Source: Planctomycetota bacterium (lineage in GTDB: Bacteria > Planctomycetota > Planctomycetia > Planctomycetales > Planctomycetaceae). From it: a stretch of DNA of 64,000 bases. The notes under the pieces are model-generated. The model was not told where the DNA came from, made no database searches, and saw nothing but the letters and a program-made list of their open reading frames with translations. Both the position numbers and the translations under genes were made by a program. The DNA is taken from assembly GCA_003388505.1 (NCBI GenBank), contig QQVO01000053.1, positions 62,001-126,000 on the forward strand, written 5' to 3'. Shown here piece after piece: positions 1 through 9,098 of this stretch; position 1 is the first letter of the stretch, and every line of letters starts with the position of its first letter.

Positions 1-708
<708 letters not shown>

Positions 709-714
709 GGGTAG

Positions 715-1110
715 CTAGCTCTTCTTGTACACCTCAGCCGGGTCGAAGATCCGCTCGCCTTCGACGCTCACTTCGCCGGACTCGGGGTCGACGCGGCGGA
801 AGAAGCAGCTCTGGTAGCCCTCGTGGCAGGCGGCCCCGCCGATCTGGTTCACCTTCACCAGAATCGTGTCGGCGTCGCAGTCGAAGTAGACGGCCCGCAG
901 CTCCTGCACGTTCCCGCTCTCTTCGCCTTTCCGCCACAGTTTCCCGCGGCTGCGGGAGAAGTAGCAGACGCGGCCGGTGCGCAGCGATTCCTCGTACGCT
1001 TCGCGGTTCATCCAGGCCATCATCAACACGACCCCGGTCTCCTCGTCCTGGGCGATGGCCGGGATGAGATCGTGTTTCGAGAAATCGGGTGCGGTCGCGT
1101 CGGTCGCCAT
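715..1110 (-). CDS. hisI: Phosphoribosyl-AMP cyclohydrolase
   Basis: HisI opens the adenine ring of phosphoribosyl-AMP, the third step of histidine synthesis. The 131-residue protein matches the usual length of monofunctional HisI; no HisE pyrophosphohydrolase domain follows. The metal-binding residues are visible: the Asp-Cys-Asp-Ala-Asp run at 77-81 for magnesium, and Cys78, Cys95 and Cys102 (in CHEGYQSC) for zinc. I chose the ATG at 1110 ([10 protein letters not shown]). The frame stays open 44 codons further upstream, but that extension is Arg/Pro-rich and unlike the family. It is the promoter-proximal gene of a hisI-hisG pair with a 6-bp gap. The upstream gap to cysC is 500 bp and holds repeat copy R1-A. 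Confidence 0.95.
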   Translation of the reverse strand: MATDATAPDFSKHDLIPAIAQDEETGVVLMMAWMNREAYEESLRTGRVCYFSRSRGKLWRKGEESGNVQELRAVYFDCDADTILVKVNQIGGAACHEGYQSCFFRRVDPESGEVSVEGERIFDPAEVYKKS

Positions 1111-1610
1111 GGGTCTCAGACGGTTCGTTGAAGCAGATACTCGTTCGACGACTGCCGCCGGCATGAACGCTGCCAGGCCGGCAAGCCGCGGCGGGACTGT
1201 CGATCGTGGGAGCCGACAGGCTGGAGACCTGTCATACGGCACGAATATTTCGCCGGAGGGGCACTCTATCAGTTCCGCCGAAAGGCCTCCAGCGGCTGCG
1301 AAGTAGCCTTTCCGCGTGCTGCGGCATTCTCTACCATCGCCGCTTTCCGGGCCCGGCCGTCACCCGCTGCGGGCTCTGATTCTCCTGGCTAGAGCAAATT
1401 GCTCTACCATGTGTCCGCGTCGATCGGTGTTCGGACTGTCGAGGACGAGAATCCGCGAGACAGATCGCCAACACTGATAAGCAATGCGGTATCAGCCGGC
1501 TTTTTCCGGAGAGGCCGCCCACACCGGAGCGGCTTCCCAAACCTGCGTCGCGCGTGTGGGCGACGCTCTCCGGATCGCCCGAACCTCGAACAGGAACACC
1601 CGACAGAATC
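1111..1610. other. 500-bp intergenic stretch between divergent hisI and cysC
   Basis: No credible gene is seen. It separates two divergently transcribed genes and so must hold both promoters; I see no convincing consensus sites. Its only clear content is interspersed repeat R1-A at 1392-1478. Confidence 0.6.
1392..1478 (+). repeat. Interspersed repeat R1, copy A
   Basis: First of four copies of a ~90-95-bp element. It starts with the palindrome GAGCAAATTGCTC and continues through ATGTGTCCGCGTCGA and CTGTCGAGGACGAGA to ATCGCCAACACTGAT. Other copies are at 43851, 44717 and 62087, all in the same orientation. Copy A lacks the TTTGCAAAGCGCT tail of copies B and C. It is intergenic and lies upstream of cysC. 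Confidence 0.9.
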
Positions 1611-2222
1611 ATGGCACAACAAGTCGCAACCAACATCACCTGGCACGAACAGAGTGTATCGAGCGAGGATCGCAAGAAACTCAAGGGCCACAAGGGGGCC
1701 GTGCTCTGGTTTACGGGGCTCTCCGCGTGCGGAAAGAGCACGATCGCCAACACCGTCGACCACATGCTGCACTCGTTGGGCAAGCACACCTATCTGCTCG
1801 ACGGCGACAACATCCGTCACGGCTTGAACAAGAACCTGGGTTTCTCGCCGGAGGACCGGACGGAAAACATCCGCCGCATCGGCGAAGTCGCGAAGCTGTT
1901 CGCGGACTCAGGTCACCTGGTCTTGACGGCGTTCATTTCCCCCTACCGCGCCGACCGCGATGCGGTTCGGGAACTGCTCGCCGACGGCGAGTTCATCGAA
2001 GTGTTTGTGAATGCGTCACTCGAAACGTGCGAAAAGCGCGACCCGAAGGGGTTGTACAAGAAGGCGCGGGCGGGCGAAATCCCGGGATTTACGGGCATCG
2101 ACGCTCCCTACGAAGCTCCCGAAAAGCCGGAGCTGGTCCTCGACTCCGACAACAAGGGGATCGACGAACTGGCGCAGGAGGTTGTGAACTACCTCGACGA
2201 GAAAGGTTACCTCACGCTGTAA
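1611..2222 (+). CDS. cysC: Adenylyl-sulfate (APS) kinase
   Basis: CysC phosphorylates adenosine 5'-phosphosulfate to PAPS, the activated sulfate used in assimilation or for sulfotransferases. The 203-residue length is normal for a stand-alone kinase. The P-loop GLSACGKS is at 36-43, DGDN at 64-67, the SPYRADRD segment with the family's conserved serine at 110-117, and [18 protein letters not shown] follows. Ala39 stands where many homologues have Gly in the P-loop; this is still compatible with nucleotide binding. I chose ATG 1611; upstream in-frame codons are not family-like. No sulfate adenylyltransferase (cysD/cysN or sat) is beside it, so the pathway partner lies elsewhere. It converges with the radical SAM gene. 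Confidence 0.95.
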   Translation: MAQQVATNITWHEQSVSSEDRKKLKGHKGAVLWFTGLSACGKSTIANTVDHMLHSLGKHTYLLDGDNIRHGLNKNLGFSPEDRTENIRRIGEVAKLFADSGHLVLTAFISPYRADRDAVRELLADGEFIEVFVNASLETCEKRDPKGLYKKARAGEIPGFTGIDAPYEAPEKPELVLDSDNKGIDELAQEVVNYLDEKGYLTL

Positions 2223-2233
2223 GCAGAGCCCGC

Positions 2234-2247
2234 AGGTTGCAACCTGT
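2234..2247. terminator. Small palindrome between convergent genes
   Basis: CAGGTTGCAACCTG is a perfect 14-bp palindrome between the converging cysC and radical SAM genes. There is no T-tract, so termination is only a guess from position. The core GGTTGCAACC recurs inside the palindrome found in valS. Confidence 0.3.
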
Positions 2248-2265
2248 CGGCCTTAATGCTGAGCG

Positions 2266-3147
2266 TTACGTCTCAGCGCCGTAGTAACGTGCAGCGCGAA
2301 GACCGGTTTCGCCTTCGACGCGGTCGGCGATGTCGTCGACCTCTGCGGCGGAAAGCGGCGTCACGTAGTCTTCCGCCGGCCGGCGGGCCACGGTGTAGAC
2401 CTGCACCAGCTTGATCCGGCCTCCCGACTCCGTGATTTCGCGCAGGCGCTGGAGATAGGCGTCGATCTCTGACACGGGCGGCGGTTCACCGCCAACCCGC
2501 ATGAACAGGCTCTGAATCACCAGCGGCCTGATGCGGGCCGCTCGGGCGATGTTCTCCAGAACCCGGTCAAACGGGATCTTCGTGCGTTCGATCAACTGAT
2601 AGTAGGGCTCGGTCCCGGCGTCGAGTTTGGCCCAGACTTCGCCGTTGTTCGCATCGAGCACGGACAGGCCTCGTTCGACCGCCGGACGGTGGAACATGCT
2701 GGCGTTTGTGATCAGCACAAGTTTCACGTCGGAGAGATCGTGCGCCCGCTTGAGCCGGGCGACGCGAGAAATGATCTCGTCGAAGTTTCGATACGTGGTC
2801 GGTTCGCCGTCGCCCGAGAAGGCGATGTCGTTCAATCGCCGCAACTCCTTGGGGACCGTCGAAAAGCCGGGATCGCTCCAGATGCGGCCGCTGGTGACAT
2901 GTGCCAGCAGTCCGTCGACTTCGTCGAGAAGCTGGTCCATTCCGACGAACCGGGTCTCCGCCTCGCTGCGGCGATCGACCTGGCAGTAGATGCAGTCGAA
3001 ATTGCAGACCTTGTCGGGGTTGAGGTTCACCCCGATCGAGATCCCCCGGCTGCGCCGAGACAAGACCGGATAAGCGAACCGGTTCTGCTCATACTGCCGG
3101 GGATGGGCGACGTGTTGCGGGAGGACGGGCAGACTCATCGGATTCAA
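2266..3147 (-). CDS. Radical SAM protein
   Basis: A 293-residue radical S-adenosylmethionine enzyme. The cluster-binding motif CNFDCIYC is at 48-55 (Cys48, Cys52, Cys55), preceded by a strand of the form SIGVNLNPDKV, and the SAM-binding stretch SGDGEPT is at 111-117. There is no extra cysteine-rich domain, so I see no sign of a second iron-sulfur cluster. The N-terminus mentions no export signal, so it should be cytosolic. Substrate is not evident: the layout resembles stand-alone radical SAM proteins of unknown function common in planctomycetes. The start MNPMSLPVLP at 3147 could equally be the second Met. No functional partner is adjacent. Confidence 0.85.
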   Translation of the reverse strand: MNPMSLPVLPQHVAHPRQYEQNRFAYPVLSRRSRGISIGVNLNPDKVCNFDCIYCQVDRRSEAETRFVGMDQLLDEVDGLLAHVTSGRIWSDPGFSTVPKELRRLNDIAFSGDGEPTTYRNFDEIISRVARLKRAHDLSDVKLVLITNASMFHRPAVERGLSVLDANNGEVWAKLDAGTEPYYQLIERTKIPFDRVLENIARAARIRPLVIQSLFMRVGGEPPPVSEIDAYLQRLREITESGGRIKLVQVYTVARRPAEDYVTPLSAAEVDDIADRVEGETGLRAARYYGAET

Positions 3148-3245
3148 CGTTCGTTTAGGGCCTCGCCATTATAGGGGCGGACCGCTCAGGAGGAGGAGAT
3201 GTTCGCGGATTCGTCCGCAGGCGGATGCGAGAACATGAACAAAAT

Positions 3246-3259
3246 GTGAACATTTCTGT
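3246..3259 (+). promoter_or_regulatory. Distal copy of 14-bp inverted repeat flanking the XRE gene
   Basis: GTGAACATTTCTGT here is matched exactly, in inverted orientation, by 4197-4210 just upstream of the XRE regulator. Both are embedded in A/T-rich flanks with AAAA on one side. It could be an operator that allows looping, or a trace of an insertion boundary. Confidence 0.5.
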
Positions 3260-3348
3260 TATCCAGGAGCGAAGGAGACCGGGCCTGGTCTCCTTGTCGT
3301 TTACACATAACTCGTGAGAAATCTGCTCTCGTTCAGGTCGCTTCACAA

Positions 3349-3586
3349 GAGTCTCGAATGGAACGCGGATGACCACGGATTGCACTGATTTTCGCGGATT
3401 GCTTTCTTGCGTGTCGACGCCATGCGCGCCTGAATCGATGCGGTCTCGGCCCTGCCACCTCTCAAGGAACACCCCGAAAAATCGGTGCTGATCCGCCAAA
3501 TCCGTGAGAATCTGTGTCCGATTCGAGAATCCCCTGGGCCCCGTTTCTCGGCGCCAGGCCCCGGACGAGTTGTGTGTAACTGACAG
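3349..3586 (+). repeat. Long interspersed repeat R6, copy 1
   Basis: About 240 bp that reappear in inverted orientation at 12894-13137 with, by eye, more than 80% identity. Shared blocks include GAATGGAACGCGGATGACCA, TTTCTTGCGTGTCGACGC, GAGAATCCCCTGGGCCC and GAGTTGTGTG. It fills most of the 448-bp gap between the radical SAM and XRE genes. No conserved reading frame is seen. Confidence 0.88.
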
Positions 3587-3595
3587 GCCTGGTGT

Positions 3596-4180
3596 CTAAG
3601 CATCCGACTCCTCCCCGGGGCGTGGCATCTGGCCCGGCTGAACCATCCGGTACAGCGTGTCGACGAGGTGGATGGCGTCTTCCCGAAGGTGTGTTTCGAG
3701 AACGACGTCGAGCTTGCGGATCGCCTCTCGTTTGCGATTGATCGCTTCGGCGGCGAGCACGACGCCCCGCGCCGTGAGTTGCCCGCCCGTTCCGAACATG
3801 CTGTAGAGTTCGTCCAGTTCCTGTTCCGACCAACCTCGGAACAGGTCCGGACGGTCGTCGATCACCGCAGAAACTTCAGGATTTGTCGCTCGATCGAAGG
3901 TGGCGGTGGCGGCGCGCTGCGGCGCGGCTTCGCCGCGGCCGGGGGGACACAGGAGTTGCTCAACCGGGATCTCCAGCGCCTCGGCGATGCGCTTCAGGGT
4001 CTTCGTGCGCGGTCGTCCGGTCCGCCCTCGATCAAGATTGTACAGCGTCGTACGGGAGATGCCGGCGCGGTCCGCGACCTCGCAGATGTCCCGTCCTTGA
4101 CGGACGCATTCTGTACGAATCCGGTCCGCCAGATCGCGACCGGCCTGGGAATCGACACGGTTCGCCGGGACGACAGGCAC
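3596..4180 (-). CDS. XRE-family helix-turn-helix transcriptional regulator
   Basis: A 194-residue DNA-binding protein. Residues 18-78 form a Cro/C1-type helix-turn-helix: DICEVADRAGISRTTLYNLD supplies the two helices and TLKRIAEALEIPVEQLL the following ones. The rest (85-194) is a helical region with no domain I recognise. It includes GWSEQELDELYSMFGTGGQLT, often seen in stand-alone planctomycete regulators. An exact 14-bp inverted repeat ends 17 bp before its start codon, and a sigma-70-like promoter faces the other way at 4218-4247. It may therefore repress itself and the small divergent genes at 4467 and 4743. That regulatory role is inference from position. Confidence 0.85.
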   Translation of the reverse strand: MPVVPANRVDSQAGRDLADRIRTECVRQGRDICEVADRAGISRTTLYNLDRGRTGRPRTKTLKRIAEALEIPVEQLLCPPGRGEAAPQRAATATFDRATNPEVSAVIDDRPDLFRGWSEQELDELYSMFGTGGQLTARGVVLAAEAINRKREAIRKLDVVLETHLREDAIHLVDTLYRMVQPGQMPRPGEESDA

Positions 4181-4196
4181 ACCTTACCCCAAAATT

Positions 4197-4247
4197 ACAG
4201 AAATGTTCACTTTTAAGTTGACCATACTTGTCATTACATGGTACTAT
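4197..4247. promoter_or_regulatory. Candidate operator and divergent promoter
   Basis: The left part (4197-4210) is the exact inverted partner of GTGAACATTTCTGT at 3246. On the + strand TTGACC (4218-4223) and TACTAT (4242-4247) are separated by 18 bp, a reasonable sigma-70-type promoter pointing at the genes at 4467 and 4743. A/T-rich sequence here contrasts with the surrounding DNA. Confidence 0.5.
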
Positions 4248-4466
4248 CTGGCGCAGTGGTGGTCAACGACTGTAGAGCGCTGAACAAACACCATGTTCGC
4301 GGAGTCGCAGGGACGGGTGCAGCGGCAGGGAGGCCGCGCCGTTGGGGTTTGCTGCAGGAGGCTTTGCTGCGACACGGATGTCGCGCCTCAACGGCATTGC
4401 GTTGCCAGACCTGTCCGCGCCGCAGCGGGCGACTCCATTCACCCATGCACAGGGAGGCAAACCACG

Positions 4467-4694
4467 ATGGTTCGCACGGCGAGATTCTCATTTGATGAGT
4501 TTGACCGGGTCGATCCTGAGCCGCCCGCGGCGGCCGAACCGGACACGGACTTCGACTGGAACGATTCGCTCCGCCCCTCACGCCGCGATACGGATGCGGC
4601 GCGACGAGGCGGCCGCAAGCCCTCACGGCGAAGACGCGGCGACCGATCGCAGGCGAGCGAGGGCGAAGGCAAGACGAATCCCGATCGCCGCTGA
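4467..4694 (+). CDS. Small charged hypothetical protein
   Basis: A 75-residue protein with an acidic N-terminal half (SFDEFDRVDPEPPAAAEPD, DFDWNDSLRP) and a very basic Arg/Lys-rich C-terminal half. It has no signal peptide or membrane segment. I do not recognise a family. The ATG at 4467 is preceded by a GGGAGG ribosome-binding site at good spacing, which is the main reason to believe it. It is followed 48 bp later by another small gene on the same strand, also with a GGAGG-type site. Both lie divergent from the XRE regulator and downstream of a plausible promoter, so they may form its target operon. Composition alone cannot exclude a spurious frame. Confidence 0.5.
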   Translation: MVRTARFSFDEFDRVDPEPPAAAEPDTDFDWNDSLRPSRRDTDAARRGGRKPSRRRRGDRSQASEGEGKTNPDRR

Positions 4695-4742
4695 CCGCAG
4701 TTTTCGACAAGCCGATCCCTGAAACCTGGAGGCATTGAATTC

Positions 4743-4931
4743 ATGCAGCCTGTCGAGATTCGCAAGCAGATTTCCATCTTCGTCCCGATCTCCGACTGGA
4801 GGGTGATTCGCCAGGAGGCGGCCCGGCGGAGGATCCCCATCACAGAACTGTGCCGCCGCTGGATGCGTCCCGAGATCGCGGTGCTCCGCAAGAAAGCAGA
4901 GCAGGAAAGGAACTGGTCGGATGTGGCGTAA
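4743..4931 (+). CDS. Small hypothetical protein, possibly DNA-binding
   Basis: A 62-residue protein, KQISIFVPISDWRVIRQEA followed by RRRIPITELCRRWMRPEI and a charged helix. The layout of a short strand, then two helices with many arginines, recalls ribbon-helix-helix or small recombination-accessory proteins, but I cannot place it in a named family. ATG 4743 has a CTGGAGG ribosome-binding site about 10 bases upstream. It ends at 4931, where the open frame containing the transposase remnant begins. Together with the gene at 4467 it forms a small two-gene unit divergent from the XRE regulator. The function is unknown. Confidence 0.55.
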   Translation: MQPVEIRKQISIFVPISDWRVIRQEAARRRIPITELCRRWMRPEIAVLRKKAEQERNWSDVA

Positions 4932-5082
4932 TCCGTTCCCCACGTCCGGCGGCCCTCGCGCTGCATCACAGACACTCGGTCCAGAGGGAAACCACGGGCC
5001 GGGGGCCGTTCGATCAGGGCGTGAGGGTGTCTCTACCGGTCTCGACCGGCGATCCCGCCCGCTATTGCCAAGCCGTCGCGGC

Positions 5083-5397
5083 TATCCGAGCGACACCACG
5101 GACGCACAGTGGCAGACGATTCGCCCTTTCGTGCTGGGCGATCCGAACGACAGCCGACGGGCCTCGGAAGCGGCAGTGCGGGAGATCGTCAACGCCGTGA
5201 ACTACCGCTGGCGCACCGGCTGCTCATGGCGGATGCTGCCGCACGACTTTCCCGCCTGGCAGACGGTTTACGGCTATTTTCGTCGCTGGCGCAACTCGGG
5301 CGTATTGAGCAGAATCCGGGCGAAGATTGTCTCGCGGCCGGAAACGCAGGAGTCGCCATTCCGCGAAAAATCGTCCGATTCTCGAGATTGCCGCTAA
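5083..5397 (+). pseudogene. IS5-type transposase, N-terminal remnant (DUF4096 region)
   Basis: From YPSDTTDAQWQTIRPFVLG through AVREIVNAVNYRWRTGCSWR to MLPHDFPAWQTVYGYFRRWR the frame is clearly the N-terminal DUF4096 region of IS5-group transposases. After about 85 residues the similarity ends in a short unrelated tail and a stop at 5397. The DDE catalytic domain is absent and no terminal inverted repeats are evident. The ECF sigma gene starts 57 bp later. The frame is open upstream to 4921, but that part is not transposase-like. It is either a decayed insertion or the first half of a two-frame element whose second half was lost. Confidence 0.75.
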
Positions 5398-5454
5398 CGG
5401 GGCGGGCCGTCCGGACGTCGTAAGGACGGTCTGCGGCCGCTGTTGGGAAACGGA

Positions 5455-5979
5455 ATGAGTGAGAACGGGCAGGCGACGCGCCTGGCTTGGGTGAGCGCTG
5501 CCCTCGACCGGTTCGAGGGCCGCCTGTTGCGCTATGCGCAGCGCATCACCAGAGATGAGGAGCGGGCGCGTGACGTCGTTCAAGAGACGTTTCTCAAGTT
5601 GTGCAAGGAAGATCCGCAGACGCTCAACGGCCGGTTGGCTCAATGGTTGTACACGGTTTGCCGCAACAGCGCCCTCGATGTGCGGCGCAAAGAGTCGCGC
5701 ATCTCGGTCCTTGAGGGCCGTCTGCCGGACCCGCGGCAGTCACGAGAGACAGATCCCGCCGAGTCGGCCGAGTCGCACGATTCAGTTTGCCTGATTCTCG
5801 AGGAAATCGATCATCTGACGCAAAACCAGCAGGAGTGCATCCGGCTGAAGTTTCAGCACGGATTGAGTTATCGGGAGATTTCCGCGGTGACTGGACTGTC
5901 GCTGTCCAACGTCGGATTTCTGATTCACATCGGTCTGAAAAGGGTTCGCGAACGCGTTCATCGGCGGGCGCCTCCCTGA
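5455..5979 (+). CDS. RNA polymerase ECF-type sigma-70 factor
   Basis: A 174-residue extracytoplasmic-function sigma factor. Region 2 runs from about 15 to 80 (LLRYAQRITRDEERARDVVQ, then TLNGRLAQWLYTVCRNSALD), with the RDVVQETFLKL helix that contacts core RNA polymerase. A linker follows, then region 4 from about 120 to 170 (LTQNQQECIRLKFQHGLSYR, EISAVTGLSLSNVGFLIHIG) with the helix-turn-helix for the -35 element. I chose ATG 5455; a TTG 12 bases earlier is possible. The next gene on the strand (6354) carries an anti-sigma-like N-terminus and a membrane segment, so the two are probably a signalling pair despite the 374-bp gap. Confidence 0.9.
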   Translation: MSENGQATRLAWVSAALDRFEGRLLRYAQRITRDEERARDVVQETFLKLCKEDPQTLNGRLAQWLYTVCRNSALDVRRKESRISVLEGRLPDPRQSRETDPAESAESHDSVCLILEEIDHLTQNQQECIRLKFQHGLSYREISAVTGLSLSNVGFLIHIGLKRVRERVHRRAPP

Positions 5980-6353
5980 ACAAACCGCACCTTGCATCGT
6001 GTCCCCGTATTCTCACACCCACGGTGGATAACCGTGAGCATCGTCGAAAAATCTTCATCCGTTCGATATTCCCGGCCCCGCGTCAGGACTCTGATCCCGG
6101 GTCGGCCGGACTGCGAATCCTCCCAGCGCGGCCTCCGGCCGCAACCAATGTAGCCGACTCGCTCCGTCGAGTCGGATGTCCACGACGTGGAGTATGCTGC
6201 ACGCGAAATTTGCGCACCACGCGAAGATTCTCAGCGTTAGTAGCACGAAATTCGCCGGGCTTCGTGCTTTCGTGACGACCGGTCAACCTCCAGAAACTCT
6301 CTTCCCGCACCGTTAGTTCGAGCGCCGCACGATATCGCGGCCGGAGGCGTCCG
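5980..6353. other. 374-bp gap between sigma factor and its likely partner
   Basis: No gene is seen. Most of the gap is repeat material: R7 copy 1 at 6128-6248, followed at about 6240-6290 by a sequence resembling part of R8 (CGTGCTTTCGTGACGACCGG). The insertion of repeats may have widened what was once a tight sigma/anti-sigma operon. Confidence 0.6.
6128..6248 (+). repeat. Interspersed repeat R7, copy 1
   Basis: About 120 bp matched in inverted orientation at 24142-24262. It includes the hairpin CCGACTCG-CTCCGT-CGAGTCGG, GATGTCCACGACGTGGAG and CACGCGAAATTTGCGC, and ends in GTAGCACGAA. Similarity is high over the whole length, with small differences in the middle. Confidence 0.85.
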
Positions 6354-9098
6354 ATGCCGGACTCAAGACAGACAGATCTCAGCCAGCAGGCGACCGCCTA
6401 CGCTTTGAACGAATTGACCCCCGCCGAGCAGCGGATCTTCGAGCAATTCCTCGAGGAGAACCCGGCCTTGAAGCGCGACGTCGAAGTCGCGCGAGAGGCG
6501 GCGGCGCTGGTGTTTCGCGCGCTGCAATGCGGACCGGCGCCCAATCTGACCTCGGATCAGCGCCAACGGATTCGACAGGCGGCGAGCGCCGCCGATGACG
6601 GGGAGCCGCGCTCCATCCGTGGCTCAACCGGGAAACCTGCGGCGCCGCGGCGCAGCGCCGGTCTCGCGGCACGCGGCGCCGTCCTGCTCTCGATGCTGGC
6701 GATGACCGCCTGCGCGTTGCTGCTCGCGACGGTGTCGCAGCCGCCCGGACTTGTCGACGAATTCAACTTCGATTCTCAATCCTGGGCGGTGATCGCCCTG
6801 GAGAATCGCGATCGGGTCGGCGGGAACCCGGAAGCGTCTCTGGCGCAGGTGACGTATGCGTTCCGAGTAACGGGCGGTGCGCCACAGGGCCTTCAATTCG
6901 ACCCGGATCTGGGATTGAACTCGGTCAGCGTCGCCAACGGCGACGCGACCGATCAGTTGCTGGTGATGACGACGCCTGGAGCGCAGTCCTCCCTTCACAG
7001 TTTCGATGTCTTCGAGAACGCGGCGGCGGGCGTGATGTCGACGACGGGAAGGGATCCGAATGAAGCGTCCGATCAGGTTGCCGAACAGTTGCTCTCGGAA
7101 CTTATTGCCGACCGGCAGACGAACGAACAATTGGAAGAGGGCGTGGAACTCCCGGACGCCGCCGCTGCGCTGCGCCGCAGGGCGGATGTCGATTTTCCGT
7201 ACGGGGAGTCCGAACTTGACCGGGCCGGACTTGATCTTCGTCGGGCCGAGTCGCGCATCAGCCGCCAACTGACAACCACGGCCGTGATCAGTGAGCGGAC
7301 TCGAAACCTCCGTCGCGGGAAATGCCTCGCCTACAGGTTGGCAGGCGACGAACCGACCTCCCCGGACGGCATTGAACAGCGGGTCAGCATGCGACTGGTC
7401 GATGCCGGGGAATCTCCCAGCGTCGCGCTCGATGACATCATTCGCGAAAGCGAACCTGCCGGGACGACGGAAGGTCGATTTCTTGCAGAAGAATCCAATC
7501 AACCGTTCGTTCCGCACAGTCGGAGTCTGACCGCCGGCGGATCGTCGGACCGGTCGCAAACCGAATTCAGCGAGGCGCTCGGCGGGATTCGTCACTCGGC
7601 GACCGACGGCGTTGACCCCGCTTTCGGCGTTCCAGCCGAGGAATTGTCTCGTCGACTTTATTCTCTTCCGAGCAACGGATTGTCGCTGCTGCAGATCGCG
7701 AACGCAGGGTGGGAGGATGAAAATCGCGGCCGGGGAGCGCAACCGCCGGCCGAACCCCCGCGGCCCGGATCTCTGGGACTGAGTTTCGACAATGACGCGG
7801 ACGGTGAGGACTCGCTTTTCGTCTCGACGCTGCACGCGCCGATCGCCGCGGTTCCGGTTGTCTTCGAGACCCCCTCGACAGACCTGCTGGTGCAGCACCT
7901 GAACGCCGGAGTGTGGCCCCCACCGGAAGTGGTGCGGGTGGATGAACTCGCCTCAAGTTTTTCCGCCACTCCTCGTCGACCGGACGCTCCCGATCCAGTT
8001 CAGGCGACTGCGGAAGCGGGACACTGTCCCTGGGCGCCGTCGAACTGGCTGGCGATGGTCACCGTCTGGACGGATGACGTGCCACTCGACAACGTGGCGG
8101 TCGACGTCGATTTCAATCCGCTGCGGGTGGAAGGCTATCGGGTGGTCGGAAAAGAAACGGCTCCGCCGCCGACCGATGCGGGCTTCACGGCAGGGGACGG
8201 CGGCGGAACCCGCCTCAGCGTGGATCCGTGCACGGCGTATTTCGAGATGGTTCCGCGCCGGCGGCAGACAGCGGAGTCGCCCGAACTCAATTTCGCTCTG
8301 CTGGAGCGGTGCCGCCGGTTCGGCTGGCGGCCGGACGACTTCATTGCGATCCACAACGGCCGCAGTTCGATTGAGATCAACGGAATCGTCGCCACGGACG
8401 ACCAGAAACAGGAAGTCGGCCGCCTCGTCGATGAGATGTTCACTCGCAATCAGACGCAACAGCGAGCGACCATCTCCAATCAGATCGCGGTCGATCCCGC
8501 CGCCGCATTCCGGCCGCAGACGATTTCGATTGACGATCTCCTGACTTTGCGCGTTCGCTACACCGACGAGCAGCGCACGGAGACGTCGCCTGTCGAGCTT
8601 GAAGTGCGACTCGCGGAACCTCGTCCCGGCGAAACCCCGTCAGGCGCATTCGTGTTCAACAGCAGCGTTGTGCAGTTCGGCAGGCTGCTGCGTCATCCGG
8701 GCGAGGTCACGCCGGACTCTCTGCAAGTGGTGCGGGCCAACGCGGCCGCGGCGGCGGTCGATGACTTTGAGGAGCAGCAACGCCGGTTCCTGCGGTTGGC
8801 CGATCAGGCGCGCTCGCTGGTTGAATCGGACCGGCTGGCGGGCCTGTTCGGCGCAGAAACCGCCGCGCACCAGGATTCCGCGCAGCGGATCGTCTACGAG
8901 ATTGACGCTCCCGAAGACGCGTATCGCGTCGGCCTGTACGAAGACTATGGTTACTGGACCCCCCGGGCCGAAACACCGCAATCGCCGTTGCCTTCCGGCT
9001 ACTGGGTGTACGCCTACCCCAAGTGGTACGTCTGGAGCGACACCGTCGATTCGCCGCCTGCTGGATCGAAACCGATGCCGCCCGCTCCCGCACCGTGA
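6354..9098 (+). CDS. Anti-sigma-like membrane protein fused to a YfbK-type protein lacking its VWA domain
   Basis: A 914-residue protein. Residues 10-60 (AYALNELTPAEQRIFEQFLE) look like the N-terminus of planctomycete anti-sigma factors. One membrane helix lies near 108-128. After a long region without recognisable domains, 488-536 match the YfbK N-terminal domain (LVQHLNAGVWPPPEVVRVDE), and CPWAPSNWLAMVTVW near 558 is the strand that normally leads into the von Willebrand A domain. Instead, VDFNPLRVEGYRVVGKE, which normally follows that domain, comes about 20 residues later, so the ~180-residue VWA domain is missing. A BON-like insert (about 660-700) and the DUF3520 C-terminal domain (about 730-840, VVQFGRLLR) follow. 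It probably restrains the sigma factor upstream; that role is inferred. Confidence 0.8.
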   Translation: MPDSRQTDLSQQATAYALNELTPAEQRIFEQFLEENPALKRDVEVAREAAALVFRALQCGPAPNLTSDQRQRIRQAASAADDGEPRSIRGSTGKPAAPRRSAGLAARGAVLLSMLAMTACALLLATVSQPPGLVDEFNFDSQSWAVIALENRDRVGGNPEASLAQVTYAFRVTGGAPQGLQFDPDLGLNSVSVANGDATDQLLVMTTPGAQSSLHSFDVFENAAAGVMSTTGRDPNEASDQVAEQLLSELIADRQTNEQLEEGVELPDAAAALRRRADVDFPYGESELDRAGLDLRRAESRISRQLTTTAVISERTRNLRRGKCLAYRLAGDEPTSPDGIEQRVSMRLVDAGESPSVALDDIIRESEPAGTTEGRFLAEESNQPFVPHSRSLTAGGSSDRSQTEFSEALGGIRHSATDGVDPAFGVPAEELSRRLYSLPSNGLSLLQIANAGWEDENRGRGAQPPAEPPRPGSLGLSFDNDADGEDSLFVSTLHAPIAAVPVVFETPSTDLLVQHLNAGVWPPPEVVRVDELASSFSATPRRPDAPDPVQATAEAGHCPWAPSNWLAMVTVWTDDVPLDNVAVDVDFNPLRVEGYRVVGKETAPPPTDAGFTAGDGGGTRLSVDPCTAYFEMVPRRRQTAESPELNFALLERCRRFGWRPDDFIAIHNGRSSIEINGIVATDDQKQEVGRLVDEMFTRNQTQQRATISNQIAVDPAAAFRPQTISIDDLLTLRVRYTDEQRTETSPVELEVRLAEPRPGETPSGAFVFNSSVVQFGRLLRHPGEVTPDSLQVVRANAAAAAVDDFEEQQRRFLRLADQARSLVESDRLAGLFGAETAAHQDSAQRIVYEIDAPEDAYRVGLYEDYGYWTPRAETPQSPLPSGYWVYAYPKWYVWSDTVDSPPAGSKPMPPAPAP

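Noticed and set aside
1111..1610. Riboswitch or leader upstream of cysC
   Set aside because: No known riboswitch consensus or terminator-antiterminator pair was recognised; the only structure is repeat R1-A.
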